The notes under the pieces: model-generated
Seen by the model: only the letters and a program-made list of their open reading frames with translations
Told to the model about the DNA's origin: nothing
The model's database searches: none
Shown: positions 24,605 through 33,526 of the stretch, piece after piece
How positions within the stretch are numbered: position 1 is the stretch's first letter
How the letters are laid out: the number at the start of each line of letters is the position of its first letter
Made by a program: the position numbers and the translations under genes
Assembly: GCA_949287305.1 (NCBI GenBank)
Contig: CASEFX010000015.1
Location: 1-64,000, forward strand
Direction of reading: 5' to 3'
Length of the DNA stretch: 64,000 nucleotides
DNA from: an uncultured Sutterella sp.
GTDB lineage: Bacteria > Pseudomonadota > Gammaproteobacteria > Burkholderiales > Burkholderiaceae_F

Positions 24605-26083
24605 ATGGACAAGTTTTCCCGTCGAAACGTCCTCGGACTCGCGGGTGCCGGCCTGATGGCGGGCGCCGCCCGTGCCGCGCACGCGGCCGAAGCGCCCCAA
24701 GGCTGGGACCGCGAATGCGACGTCCTCGTCGTGGGTTCGGGCTACGCGGGCCTTTGCGCCGCGATCGAAGCCCGCACGGCCGGAGCCGATACGCTTTTGA
24801 TCGAAAAGATGGTGGTGCTCGGCGGCAACTCCGCCCTTTGCGGCGGCGGCATCGCCGCGCCGGGAAGCGACCTGCAGAAGGCCGCGGGCGTCAAGGACTC
24901 GGCCGATCAGCTCTACCGCGACATGCTGAAGTCGGGCGGCGGCCTCGTGCACGAGGAACTCGCCCGCGTCGTGGCCGACAATGCGCTTCCCACCTACGAA
25001 TGGGTCCGCGACGTGATCGGCGTGAAGTTCGACCGTCTCGCCTTCCACGGCGGCCATTCGGTGCCGCGAAGCGCCGCCTATATGAAGGGGAACGGCGCCC
25101 AGCTCGTGAAACCTCTCGTCGAAAAGGCCAAGAGCCTCGGCGTTAAGGTGCAGAACCGTACGCGCCTCGTTGACATCGTCGTTGAAAACGGCCGCGTCGC
25201 CGGCGCCGTGATCACGGAAGGCTACAAGTTCCCCGACGAAAAGAGCGGCAAGAACGTGCGCGTGCGCGTGAAGAAGGGCCTCGTATTGGCGGGCGGCGGC
25301 TTCTCGCAGAACGTCGAACTTCGCAAGCTTCACGATCCTCGCCTCGGGCCGCAGCTCGAATCCACGAACCAGCCCGGCGCCACGGGCGACGCCCTGATGG
25401 CGGCGCAGCGCATCGGCGCGACCGACATCCAGATGGACTGGATTCAGCTCGGTCCCTGGACCTCGCCCGACGAAAAGGGCTTCGGCGTCGCGCCGAAGAT
25501 CGTCGAAGCGGTCGTGGGCTACGGCTTCATGGTCGACCCGGAAACCGGGAAGCGCTTTGTGAACGAAACCGGCAACCGCAAGGTCCGCTCCGACGCGATC
25601 GTCGCGACGGGACATCCCGCGGTGCTCGCGGTGAGCGTCGACAACGTCGGGCACGTTCCCGCCGAAGCCTTGAAGACGGGGCTTGAAAAGGGCGTCGTCA
25701 AGACCTTTGATTCCGCCGAAGCGCTTGCGGACTTCCACAAGATCCCGAAGGACGCGTTCATGGTGTCTCTCAAGACTTGGAACGAAGCTGTGAAGGCGAA
25801 GAAGGATCCGGCCTTCAACGCGAAGATCTTCGACGACACGAAGATCAACCAGGGCAAGTTCTATTCGATCCGCCTCTGGCCGCGCGTTCACTACACGATG
25901 GGCGGTCTCGCCATTACGCCGAAGGCCGAAGTGATCGGCAACGACCTCAAACCCATTCCGGGTCTCTACGCCGCGGGCGAAATCTGCGGCGGCGTGCACG
26001 GCATGGTGCGTCTCGGCACGGTGTCGATCGTCGACTGCCTCCTCTTCGGACGCATCGCCGGCAAGAACGCCGCGACCGCCTGA
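24605..26083 (+). CDS. Exported FAD-dependent fumarate reductase-like flavoprotein 5
   Basis: A 492-residue protein with a strong Tat signal (FSRRNVLGLAGAGLMAGAAR). Rossmann motif VVGSGYAGLCAAIEARTAGA; STNQPGATGDALMAAQRIGA; DIQMDWIQLGPWTSP; C-terminus GLYAAGEICGGVHGMVRLGT with HGxxR. It groups with flavoproteins 3 and 9; the Arg-bearing C-terminal loop suggests a carboxylate substrate. No CXXCH and no FMN domain. It is downstream of the Fic island but on GC grounds belongs to the host backbone. The ATG follows AAGGAGAGAAAC; a terminator follows. Confidence 0.87.
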   Translation: MDKFSRRNVLGLAGAGLMAGAARAAHAAEAPQGWDRECDVLVVGSGYAGLCAAIEARTAGADTLLIEKMVVLGGNSALCGGGIAAPGSDLQKAAGVKDSADQLYRDMLKSGGGLVHEELARVVADNALPTYEWVRDVIGVKFDRLAFHGGHSVPRSAAYMKGNGAQLVKPLVEKAKSLGVKVQNRTRLVDIVVENGRVAGAVITEGYKFPDEKSGKNVRVRVKKGLVLAGGGFSQNVELRKLHDPRLGPQLESTNQPGATGDALMAAQRIGATDIQMDWIQLGPWTSPDEKGFGVAPKIVEAVVGYGFMVDPETGKRFVNETGNRKVRSDAIVATGHPAVLAVSVDNVGHVPAEALKTGLEKGVVKTFDSAEALADFHKIPKDAFMVSLKTWNEAVKAKKDPAFNAKIFDDTKINQGKFYSIRLWPRVHYTMGGLAITPKAEVIGNDLKPIPGLYAAGEICGGVHGMVRLGTVSIVDCLLFGRIAGKNAATA

Positions 26084-26107
26084 GTTTGATTGCTTTTTGA
26101 GGTGAGT

Positions 26108-26147
26108 GAAGCCTCCCGTGTCCGAGCGATGCGGGAGGCTTCGTTTT
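26108..26147 (+). terminator. Rho-independent terminator of flavoprotein 5
   Basis: Perfect 11-bp stem GAAGCCTCCCG (26108-26118) and CGGGAGGCTTC (26132-26142), 13-base loop, then GTTTTG. It is also the start of the first 141-bp repeat unit. Confidence 0.9.
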
Positions 26148-26535
26148 GTCCGGGGCGCAAGAATGGCCCAGCGGGAAAGGGCACACTGGACGAATTCGGT
26201 GTGACGAGGAGGTCGGGCGATGCGGGAGAACTTCGGAGATTCCCCTACGAAAACCTTCCGTGTCCGAGCGGGACGGGAGGTTGAGTCGTCTGCGGGATTG
26301 CGATGAAGCCCGGCGGGAAGGTGAACGTTTGACGACTCCGGGCTGACGAGGGGGCGGGCGGCGCGGGAGTCCTTCAATGGTAACGGGGCAAAAGCCTTCC
26401 GCGTCCGAGCGGTGCGGGAGGTTTTGTCGTTTGCGGTTTTGCGAAAAAGGCCCGGCGGGAAAGAAAACGTTGGACGACTTCGGTCTGACGAGGAGGTCGG
26501 GGGCGCGGGAGAACTTCGACGAGTCCCATCCCGGC
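26108..26535. repeat. Three tandem ~141-bp repeats, each with a terminator-like hairpin
   Basis: Units begin at about 26110, 26252 and 26393. Shared landmarks in order: CCTTCCGTGTCCGAGCG, GCGGGAGG, a GGCCCGGCGGGAA block, GACGA(C/A)T(T/C)CGG, TGACGAGGAGGTCGGG and GCGGGAGAACTTC. The stems GCCTTCCGC/GTGCGGGAGG weaken in units 2 and 3. No protein is conserved across units, so this looks like duplication of a terminator region. Confidence 0.8.
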
Positions 26536-26540
26536 GAACA

Positions 26541-26575
26541 AAGAAAACCCCGCGGCCGACGGAGTCAGTGCGGGG
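26541..26575 (-). terminator. Terminator of porin 2
   Basis: On the minus strand CCCCGC (26575-26570), loop, GCGGGG (26553-26548), then TTTTCTT. A second hairpin, GGTTGCGCACG (26597-26607) with CGTGCGCAACC (26619-26629), lies closer to the stop codon and may act with it. Confidence 0.75.
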
Positions 26576-26640
26576 TGGAATGGAAAAGACCTTGGCGGTT
26601 GCGCACGCGGGGGAGGAGCGTGCGCAACCTTTGCGCTCGA

Positions 26641-27828
26641 TTAGAAGCGGATCAGGAGACCCGAGAGCACTTCGTAGGCGATCGGGTCGGCCGAGGAGCC
26701 GTCCGTGTCCTTGTTGTTGGCGCTGTCCTTCGTGACGCCGGCGCCCACGTAGACTTCCGCCTTCTTCGAGAGCGGATAGACATAGCCGAGCGAGAAGCCG
26801 ATGCGGTCCGTGTCGCCGTAGGTTTCTTCAGCCGTCTGCGTGTAGCTGTGGTCAACCTTGGCGTCCATCCAGCCCACGTTGGCCTTCACCGTGCCGCCCC
26901 AGGCCGGGACCGTGGTGCCCAACTGCAGGCTGTAGCCCTTGTAGGAGACGCCGTTTCCGCCCTTGAGCGACTGCATGTCGCCGTGGCCCTGGAATTCGCT
27001 CGCAAGCATGTCGGAGAAGTACATGCCCGAGGCGTAGAGCTTCATGAAGCCGAAGTCGTAGGTCGCGGCGAGGCTGAAGGTGAGCGAATCGTCGGGATCG
27101 TAGCCGAGGAGATTGCCGTCCTTGTCGTAGGCGCGGCCGTAGAGAACCGAGTCGAGCACCGCGGCGACGTGCACGGGGCCGCCCGTGTAGGTGGCGCCCA
27201 AAGCCCACTGACGGTCGGTGCTGTTCTTGCCTTCTTCTTCCCAGTCGTCGGCGCCGGCGGCGTCAAGCTGGTTCGAGTACTGGGCGTGGAGCTGCAGGCC
27301 CGACATCACCAGGGACTGATAGGTGATCGTGTTGTCGCCCGGCTTGAAGCCACCCGGCATGATGTACTTGGAGCCGACCATGTAGTCGCCCCAGGAGTTG
27401 CTGAAGGGGGAGACCTTGCCGCCCCAGATGCCGGTCGTGCCGAAGCCGCTGCGAAGCATGCCGGAACGGCCGAGAACGAGCGTGCCGTAGTCGTCCGACA
27501 TCAGCATGATCTGCGCGGCGCGGTGGAAGAGACGGTTGCCGGGCATGAGCGAGCCGTCGTCGCTGTTGAACTGGCCTTCGAGGACGAAGCCCACCTTCAG
27601 GCCTTCGCCGAGGTCTTCAGTGCCGCGCAGACCCCAACGGTTCGGGGTGGACTGCGAGGACTTCATCTGGAACTTGGAAACGTCATCCACACTGGTGCGG
27701 TCGGCGTCGACGTGCTGATAGTTGAGGCCCGTATCGATGAGGCCGTAGACCTCGACGTTGGCCGCCTGGGCGTTGAGGGCGAAACCTGCAAGAGTCGCGG
27801 CAAGAGCGACGGAAAGCTTGGTTTGCAT
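26641..27828 (-). CDS. Outer-membrane general porin 2
   Basis: A 395-residue porin with a Sec signal (MQTKLSVALAATLAGFALNA then QA). The mature start VEVYGLIDTGLNYQHVDADR, then SRWGLRGTEDLGEGLKVGFV-like (NRWGLRGTEDLGEGLKVGFV), and YGTLVLGRSGMLRSGFGTTG are the general-porin signatures of Burkholderiales; the protein ends VLSGLLIRF with terminal Phe. It is related to porin 1 (2489-3700) only in these conserved places. Ribosome site AAGGAGATTTCCCTC before the ATG. Converges with flavoprotein 5. Confidence 0.9.
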   Translation of the reverse strand: MQTKLSVALAATLAGFALNAQAANVEVYGLIDTGLNYQHVDADRTSVDDVSKFQMKSSQSTPNRWGLRGTEDLGEGLKVGFVLEGQFNSDDGSLMPGNRLFHRAAQIMLMSDDYGTLVLGRSGMLRSGFGTTGIWGGKVSPFSNSWGDYMVGSKYIMPGGFKPGDNTITYQSLVMSGLQLHAQYSNQLDAAGADDWEEEGKNSTDRQWALGATYTGGPVHVAAVLDSVLYGRAYDKDGNLLGYDPDDSLTFSLAATYDFGFMKLYASGMYFSDMLASEFQGHGDMQSLKGGNGVSYKGYSLQLGTTVPAWGGTVKANVGWMDAKVDHSYTQTAEETYGDTDRIGFSLGYVYPLSKKAEVYVGAGVTKDSANNKDTDGSSADPIAYEVLSGLLIRF

Positions 27829-28457
27829 GAGGGAAATCTCCTTTTTGCTGTTGTTGTCCGCGCGGGTTGCTGAGAAGACCCGCACGCGTCGATTCTCTTT
27901 CGCGGACTTACGCGCGTAATTTGCGAAAAGGCAAAACTTAACGTGTTTGCGGCGCTAGCTCGGGAAACTCCGTATGAGAAGCGGCAAAGGAAGGAGATGT
28001 CGTTGATTGCGGGGGCCGGGCGCCGGCGTGTTCACGGTACGGTTTGGGTCGCTCCCGAAACGATGAGAAAAGGTGAGCGGGGATACGTATTATTCCTAAG
28101 GACAAATTGTCCCAAGGTAACTTTCGCAACTGTCACAACGGAAAACGAGGGTCCTGATTAAAGCTTTGCAATCCTGCTACGTGTGAAATGTGCGAATAGG
28201 CAAATGTTGTCGCTTTGAAAAGTGATTTTCGAGAAAACTCGGATGAGATGATGAAGAGAAAGGGGGGGCGAGACCGAGGGAGGAGCTGGAGGAAAAGGTG
28301 GCCGTGCGGCCCGGTGCAAGCCTTGAGGAAGGCGTCGTCGCGCGAATTGCTCCGAAGCTTGGAAAAGACTGTCGCGGAAAAGAAACGGCGTGCTTGACGA
28401 AGACGCGGGAGAAGCATTAGCCTGAGGTCCTGCCCTAAAACGGAAAAGGAGAGAGAC
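27829..28457. other. Intergenic region upstream of porin 2
   Basis: No convincing gene. The first 120 bases must hold the porin promoter; a GCGGGTTGCTGAGAAGACCCGC hairpin-like stretch (27859-27880) lies in its leader. A 60-codon basic frame at 28215-28397 has no ribosome site and no recognisable family. GGAAAAGGAGAG at 28442-28453 serves the next gene. Confidence 0.35.
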
Positions 28458-28922
28458 ATGACCTTTACCGAGGAATTCCATCAGTTGCCGCCGGACGACC
28501 GGTGCAAACTCGAGGAGTCGCTCGCCGTCTGCGGACTGGCCGTGAGCGACGTGGAGAACCTTCTCCGGTACCGAATCGCCCTGAAGGGAAAAAACTTCGA
28601 GGGAACGATCCCCGCCGACTTCGCCCGGGCGCTCTGAGAGTTGCAGGAGGCCTACTACCGGATGGTGGGGAAGATCCTTCACGGTTCTTCCGATGCCGTG
28701 CTCAGCGCTGATGAGAAGGAGCGGCACAAACTGCATTTTCGAAGCGAAAACGGAGCGGCGGACTGCTCGGCGGATCTTTGGCCTTCGATGCGATCTTTGA
28801 TGGGAGAAGCGTTCAGCGGAAAGGAACCTTGGCAGATTTTGCTCGCGACGGCGTTCTGCGCCGCAGCTTACTCGGGTTATGAAAAGTTCGCCGCTCTCTA
28901 TGGGAAAGGAGGAGAAGACTGA
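28458..28922 (+). pseudogene. Small hypothetical protein gene with an in-frame TGA
   Basis: An ATG at 28458 with a good AAAAGGAGAGAG ribosome site opens a 59-residue frame (MTFTEEFHQLPPDDRCKLEE...), ending ...PADFARAL at a TGA (28635-28637). The very same frame continues after the stop, without a shift, as ELQEAYYRMVGKILHGSSDA to a stop at 28922. Joined, they give about 154 residues; RAL-x-ELQEAYYRM would be one continuous helix and CGA to TGA (Arg) would restore it. This is best read as one gene with a nonsense mutation. Alternatives are two genes (a TTG at 28641 or ATG at 28662 could start the second) or readthrough. No family recognised. Confidence 0.5.
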
Positions 28923-28933
28923 GCAAAAAGCTA

Positions 28934-29001
28934 GAGGGGCGATCTCGCGATCACCCCTCCGTCAAATCCTAGGGGGATCCCGTAGGATACGATCCCCTAG
29001 G
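28934..29001. repeat. Two consecutive strong hairpins
   Basis: GAGGGGCGATC (28934-28944)-tcgc-GATCACCCCTC (28949-28959), and CCTAGGGGGATC (28968-28979) with GATCCCCTAGG (28991-29001). No T runs, so terminator function is uncertain. Confidence 0.7.
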
Positions 29002-29132
29002 CACTCGCGGGGATTCTATCGAAAAACGAAAACAATGTCGAGCGCCGGATCACTCTCCAATCCTGCGCCGCAGTCTTTTGTGTCTGCCAAACTGCGGTGC
29101 TACAGCCCGCAAAGGAGCGTCCCTCCTTCGGC

Positions 29133-29159
29133 CAACCTACTACAAAACGTAGTAGGTTG
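29133..29159. promoter_or_regulatory. Perfect 11-bp dyad upstream of flavoprotein 6
   Basis: CAACCTACTAC (29133-29143), aaaac, GTAGTAGGTTG (29149-29159), extended by CCTT and AAGG outside. It lies 113 bases before the ATG of the reductase-kinase-regulator operon and is a candidate operator for the response regulator, or an RNA hairpin in the leader. Confidence 0.6.
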
Positions 29160-29271
29160 AAGGCGGTCGACGTCGGCGTTGCCCCTCGGTCCGATCCTCT
29201 ATTGACCGACCATTCTCCGTCGGCAGAAAATTTTCCGTAAGCTCCGCACACCGCTTCATTCCTTTGCCGCC

Positions 29272-30885
29272 ATGACCTCCCGCCGCTCCCTTCTCTTCTC
29301 CGCTCTTCTCGCCTCCCTGGGCGCGGGGCCTCTTCCCGTACGAGCAGAGAATTCGGCCGACGCGCCAAGGCCTGCCGAAACCTACGACTTCGTCGTGGCG
29401 GGCGGAGGCGCGGCGGGTCTCACCGCAGCCGTCATGGCGCTCGAGGCGAACCCCGATCTCTCCGTCCTGATTCTCGAAAAGGAGCTCTTCATCGGCGGCA
29501 CCTCCGCCATCTGCGAAGGAAACTGGAGCGTCTCGGAAACCTCGGTGCAAAAGGCCCTCGGGATTGAGGACAGCGACGAGCGCTATTTTGAAGACCTCAT
29601 GCACGCGGGCGGGGGCGCGAACGACCCCGCGCTCGTGGGCGCCCTGATCGAAGAAGGAAAGGCGCAGTTCGAGTGGGTGCTCGAAGCGGGCGTGCGGCCC
29701 CGCGCCGTCATCGTCAATTCCGGGATCAGCGCAAGACGCGCCCACACCTTCGTGCCCGCGGAAGTCATCCGTCTTCTTCGGCGAAAGGCGCTCGAACGGG
29801 GCGCGGTGATCCGCTGCGGCGAACCCGTGACGGCGCTCCTGGCGGCCGGATCGGGTGCTCGGACGGCCAATGGGAAAACCCCGGTTGCCGATGCGGAGAA
29901 GGGCGTCTTCGGGGTGGTGTCCCGCCGAGCGGGGCGGGCGCACAGGATTCTGGCCCGCCGCGCGGTGCTCCTTGCGACGGGCGGCTTCGGGAGAAACCGC
30001 GAAATGGTCGCGCGCTTTGCACCGAAACTTCTGAACGCTCCCTGCCTTACGGCTCCGGGCTCGACCGGGGACGGCATTCGACTGGCGCTTCCCTTCGGGG
30101 CTGCTTTGCGCGACATGGACAATCTTCGGGCGGGCTACGCCTTTTTGCCGCACCCCGAGAGCATCGAATCGATGACGCATATCTTTTACGGAGGCGCGAT
30201 CGCGGTCGACAAGCGGGGCCTGCGCTTTGCCGACGAGTCGCTCGACTACACGACGACCGCGGAAGCCGCCATCAACGCGCCCGACGCGATGACCTTTCTC
30301 GTCTTCGACGAGGCGATCCGGCGCTACCAGATGTCGGTCCGTTCCATCGACCGCATGCTTTTCGGCCGTCTCGACCGGGGCGAAACGCCCGCCTGGTGCA
30401 CGAAGGCCGACACGTTGGAAGAAGCGGCAAGGCGAGCGGGACTTCCCGCCGAGACGCTTCTCGCCACGGTCGAAACCTACAACCGGGATATCCGCGAAAC
30501 GGGACGCGATTCGGTCTTCGGGCGCACGTCGCTCGACTTCGGGATGGGCGAGCCCGTTCCGATCGAGACGCCTCCCTTCTACGTGGTTCCGGTCGTGCCG
30601 GCGTTGCTCGGCACCTACTGCGGCGTCGCCGTGACGCCCAAGGCCCGGGTGCTCCGCGACGACGGCCGGACCGTCCCGGGGCTTCTCGCCGCGGGCGAAG
30701 TCATGGGCGGGCTCTACGGCAAGACTTCGATCGGGGGCTCGCACTACTGCGCGGCCCACGCCTTCGGGCGGATCGCGGGGCAAACCGCTGCGGCGTCGCC
30801 CGCGAGAACCTTCCCCGAGACGCTCGTTGCCGTGAGCGGGGAGGACGGACTTGAGGGCGCGGCTTTCGGCGCTTCGAAGGCTTGA
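29272..30885 (+). CDS. Exported FAD-dependent fumarate reductase-like flavoprotein 6
   Basis: A 537-residue protein with a Tat signal (TSRRSLLFSALLASLGAGPL). Rossmann motif VVAGGGAAGLTAAVMALEAN, FAD contact APGSTGDGIRLALPFGAALR, IAVDKRGLRFADESLDYTTT, C-terminus GLLAAGEVMGGLYGKTSIGG. GTYCGVAVTPKA and the FADES block place it with flavoprotein 8 (35238-36725), not with the HGxxR group. No CXXCH. It is the first gene of an operon: the kinase starts 13 bases after its stop. It is the only reductase here with its own two-component system, so the kinase probably senses its substrate. Ribosome site weak. Confidence 0.87.
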   Translation: MTSRRSLLFSALLASLGAGPLPVRAENSADAPRPAETYDFVVAGGGAAGLTAAVMALEANPDLSVLILEKELFIGGTSAICEGNWSVSETSVQKALGIEDSDERYFEDLMHAGGGANDPALVGALIEEGKAQFEWVLEAGVRPRAVIVNSGISARRAHTFVPAEVIRLLRRKALERGAVIRCGEPVTALLAAGSGARTANGKTPVADAEKGVFGVVSRRAGRAHRILARRAVLLATGGFGRNREMVARFAPKLLNAPCLTAPGSTGDGIRLALPFGAALRDMDNLRAGYAFLPHPESIESMTHIFYGGAIAVDKRGLRFADESLDYTTTAEAAINAPDAMTFLVFDEAIRRYQMSVRSIDRMLFGRLDRGETPAWCTKADTLEEAARRAGLPAETLLATVETYNRDIRETGRDSVFGRTSLDFGMGEPVPIETPPFYVVPVVPALLGTYCGVAVTPKARVLRDDGRTVPGLLAAGEVMGGLYGKTSIGGSHYCAAHAFGRIAGQTAAASPARTFPETLVAVSGEDGLEGAAFGASKA

Positions 30886-30898
30886 AGGAGGATCGGTC

Positions 30899-32770
30899 GT
30901 GTTTCGTCGATCTCCTTTCTCCGCCCTTTCCTTCCTCCTCTCGGCGCTTCTCCTTTTCTCGGCCGCGCCCGCCACGGCCGACTTTCCGGGTTCGAAAGTC
31001 CGCGTCGCGGTGGACGCGGAGGAGGGGTATCTCCTCACCGAAGGAATTGCCGCCGACGTCGAGCGAACGCTCAAAAAGGCGCTTCCGGAAGTTCCTGTGG
31101 AACTTCGCTTCGTGACGAAGGACGAAATGCGGCGCGCCGTCGCGACGCGAAGCGTCGAGCTCGTTCTCACGTCCCCCTTTTCCTATCGGCGTCTCGGTCT
31201 CACAGACGCGCGCGTGATCGCGGGCCTCATTCAGGCGCGCTCGCCCGACCCGAACCGCGCGGGGGCGGCGGTCGTATTGGTCGACGCCGACCGCGAAGAC
31301 CTCACGGGCTTTTCGTCGCTTGCGGGAAAGCGCGTGGCGCTCTCGCCGCATTACGGCCTCAATGTGGAGGGGATCTTCCGCGCGGCGTGGCTCGACGAAG
31401 GAAACGCTCCCGAAACCCTGCGGCTCACCGACGTCACGGAAAACGACGACAAAGCGATCGCCGGACTTGCCAAGGGAGACTACGACGCGCTCGTTCTTCC
31501 CGCCTGCCGTTTGGAGCGCCTCTCGGAGAGACGCAGTCTTCGGACCGAGGGTCTGCGGGTGGTCGCGCCCAAGAGTTCTACGGATCTCGGCTGCGCGCAC
31601 TCGACGGCGCTCTATCCGGGTTCCGTTCTCGTTGCGACGCCCACGCTCACGCCCGCCTTCTCGCGGCGCATTATCGGTACGCTTCTCTCCGCCCCGCCCA
31701 CCGAAAAGGGCTTCTTCTGGGGCGAGGCGACCGACTTTGCGGCGGTCGACCGGGCGCTCACGATGTTGGAGCTCGACGCCTACGCGGATCTCAGACGCTG
31801 GTCGCTCTCGCGGATTCTTCGCGACTACGCCCCCTGGTTTGCGGTGGCGGGCTTCATGCTCGTCCTCCTTCTCTCCCACAGTTTTCTCGTCGCCTGGCTC
31901 GTGCGCAGAAGAACGCGGGAGTTGACGGCCTCTCTGGCGCGCGAGCGCCTCTTTGAAGCACAGGCCGAAACGGCGGGCAAGCGCGTGCGCATGCTCGAGC
32001 GGATCGGTCTTCTCGGTCAGGTGGGGTCGCTTTTCGCTCATGAAGTGCGCCAGCCCCTCTCGGCGATTGGGGTCTACGCCTACGGACTCAAACGCATGAT
32101 CGAGCGGGGGACGGGCGACGAACAAAAGCTCGCCGAAGGGCTCGAGAAGATTTCCGAGCAGACCGCCAACGCCGAGGCGATCGTCGCGAAGATCCGAAGC
32201 TATCTCAAACGCGACGCCGACCGAAAGGAAAACGTGGGGGCGGGGGAATTGGTCGAAAAGGCCGTGAAGACCTTCGAGGCGAGCGGACGCCGCCGCTCGA
32301 CGATCCGCCTGATCGGAAAATCCGAAGGAAAGCCTTCCGCCGTCTTTCCCGTCGTACGGGTGGACGCGATGGAGGTGGAGCTCGTTCTTCTCAACCTTTT
32401 TCGCAACGCCGAGGAAATTCAGACGGCGGCCGCGGTGAAGCATCCCGAAATCACGGTCGAAGTCGACCGCGACGCGCAAACGCCCGAAGACGTGACGATC
32501 ACCGTCTCGGACAAGGGACCGGCGCTCGACGACGAAGCCTTCGCGGCCTTTACGGCGAGGCTCGCGGCGATGGAGACGACGAAGAAGGACGGGCTCGGAC
32601 TCGGGCTTTCGATCGTGGCGTCGCTCACCGAAGCGCAGGGCGGTCGCGTATCCTTTGCACGAAGCGCGCGTGGGGGACTCGCCGTGACGCTCCACCTTCC
32701 CGCCGCGCCCGAGACAGCCGAAGAAAACGAAGCGGGCGGCAACCCCGTGAACGAGGAGAAAAACCCATGA
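30899..32770 (+). CDS. TtrS-like sensor histidine kinase with periplasmic binding domain
   Basis: A 623-residue inner-membrane kinase. The GTG at 30899 is preferred because AAGGAGGATC stands 8 bases upstream and a signal peptide follows directly (FRRSPFSALSFLLSALLLFS then AAPATA). Residues about 30-300 form a PhnD-like solute-binding domain (VRVAVDAEEGYLLTEGIAAD, LVLTSPFSYRRLGL, LAGKRVALSPHYG), as in the tetrathionate sensor TtrS. One membrane helix lies at about 314-336. The H box LFAHEVRQPLSAIGVYAYGL gives phosphorylated His381, followed by the N box LLNLFRNAEE and G box KKDGLGLGLSIVASL. The ligand is presumably periplasmic and related to the upstream reductase. Its stop overlaps the regulator start by ATGA. 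Confidence 0.87.
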   Translation: MFRRSPFSALSFLLSALLLFSAAPATADFPGSKVRVAVDAEEGYLLTEGIAADVERTLKKALPEVPVELRFVTKDEMRRAVATRSVELVLTSPFSYRRLGLTDARVIAGLIQARSPDPNRAGAAVVLVDADREDLTGFSSLAGKRVALSPHYGLNVEGIFRAAWLDEGNAPETLRLTDVTENDDKAIAGLAKGDYDALVLPACRLERLSERRSLRTEGLRVVAPKSSTDLGCAHSTALYPGSVLVATPTLTPAFSRRIIGTLLSAPPTEKGFFWGEATDFAAVDRALTMLELDAYADLRRWSLSRILRDYAPWFAVAGFMLVLLLSHSFLVAWLVRRRTRELTASLARERLFEAQAETAGKRVRMLERIGLLGQVGSLFAHEVRQPLSAIGVYAYGLKRMIERGTGDEQKLAEGLEKISEQTANAEAIVAKIRSYLKRDADRKENVGAGELVEKAVKTFEASGRRRSTIRLIGKSEGKPSAVFPVVRVDAMEVELVLLNLFRNAEEIQTAAAVKHPEITVEVDRDAQTPEDVTITVSDKGPALDDEAFAAFTARLAAMETTKKDGLGLGLSIVASLTEAQGGRVSFARSARGGLAVTLHLPAAPETAEENEAGGNPVNEEKNP

Positions 32771-33399
32771 CGAATCCCAAGACGCTGACGCAGACGCCGC
32801 TCGTGCGCGTCGTGGACGACGATCCGGGCGTGCGCGATGCGCTCGCTTTTTTGCTCGGAAACGAAGGCTGGTGCGTCGCAACCTATCCGGACGCGGAGAG
32901 CTTTCTCGTGGGCGACGCTCCGAGCGATCCGGGGTGTCTCGTGCTCGACGTCAAGATGCCCGGCATGACCGGGCCGGAACTGCAGGCGGAGCTCGTGCGG
33001 CGGGGCTTCATCGCGCCCATCGTCTTTCTCTCCGCGCACGGGGACATCGACATGGCCGTAAAGGCGATGCGGGTGGGGGCGTTCGACTTCATTCCAAAGC
33101 CCATCGATCCGCCGCGCCTCATCAAGGCGGTGGCGGACGCCGTCGCGGAAGACCGCCGCAGACGCCTGGGGCTGCCGACCGAAGCGGCCCTCAAGGCGAG
33201 GCTTTCGCAGCTGACGGAAAGAGAGCGGCAGATTCTCCGCTACGCCGTGCGGGGCCTTTCGAACCGCGAGATCGCCGAAGCCCTCAACGTAAGTCCCAAG
33301 ACGGTCGAAGCCCACAAGACCGCGGTCTTTCGCCGGCTTGACGTCCAGGGCGCAGCCGAAGCGAAGGCGCTTCTCGACGCCTTCGGAACGGAAGTCTGA
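32767..33399 (+). CDS. FixJ/TtrR-family response regulator
   Basis: A 210-residue regulator. Receiver domain: acidic pocket VVDDDPGVRDALAFLL, phosphoacceptor Asp61 in CLVLDVKMPGMTG, Lys in FIPKPIDPPRL. The C-terminal LuxR-type helix-turn-helix reads LTERERQILRYAVRGLSNRE then IAEALNVSPKTVEAHK. The closest known architecture is FixJ/TtrR, paired with sensor kinases of the upstream type. It overlaps the kinase stop by four bases (ATGA), so the two are translationally coupled. Likely target: the operon itself through the dyad at 29133-29159, and possibly the two flavoproteins on the opposite strand at 33.5-36.7 kb. Confidence 0.92.
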   Translation: MTNPKTLTQTPLVRVVDDDPGVRDALAFLLGNEGWCVATYPDAESFLVGDAPSDPGCLVLDVKMPGMTGPELQAELVRRGFIAPIVFLSAHGDIDMAVKAMRVGAFDFIPKPIDPPRLIKAVADAVAEDRRRRLGLPTEAALKARLSQLTERERQILRYAVRGLSNREIAEALNVSPKTVEAHKTAVFRRLDVQGAAEAKALLDAFGTEV

Positions 33400-33407
33400 G
33401 GCTTCCC

Positions 33408-33457
33408 CAAAAAAAGAAACCGGCCCCCTGCGCCCGGCAGGGAGCGCAGGGAACCGG
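33408..33457 (-). terminator. Terminator for the flavoprotein 7 transcript (bidirectional)
   Basis: On the minus strand CCGG, TT, CCCTGCGC, loop, GCGCAGGG, then GGCCGG and TTTCTTTTTTT. It also lies directly after the response regulator stop, where it can act on the plus strand with weaker T content. Confidence 0.85.
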
Positions 33458-33526
33458 CGCCCCCCAAGGAGAGGTCCGGGGTCGGGCGACTTCCGTCAAG
33501 GACGCCCGAAAAAGCGTGGAAGGGAA

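Noticed and set aside
28215..28397. 60-codon basic open frame
   Set aside because: No ribosome site, extreme Arg/Lys content and no resemblance to a family.
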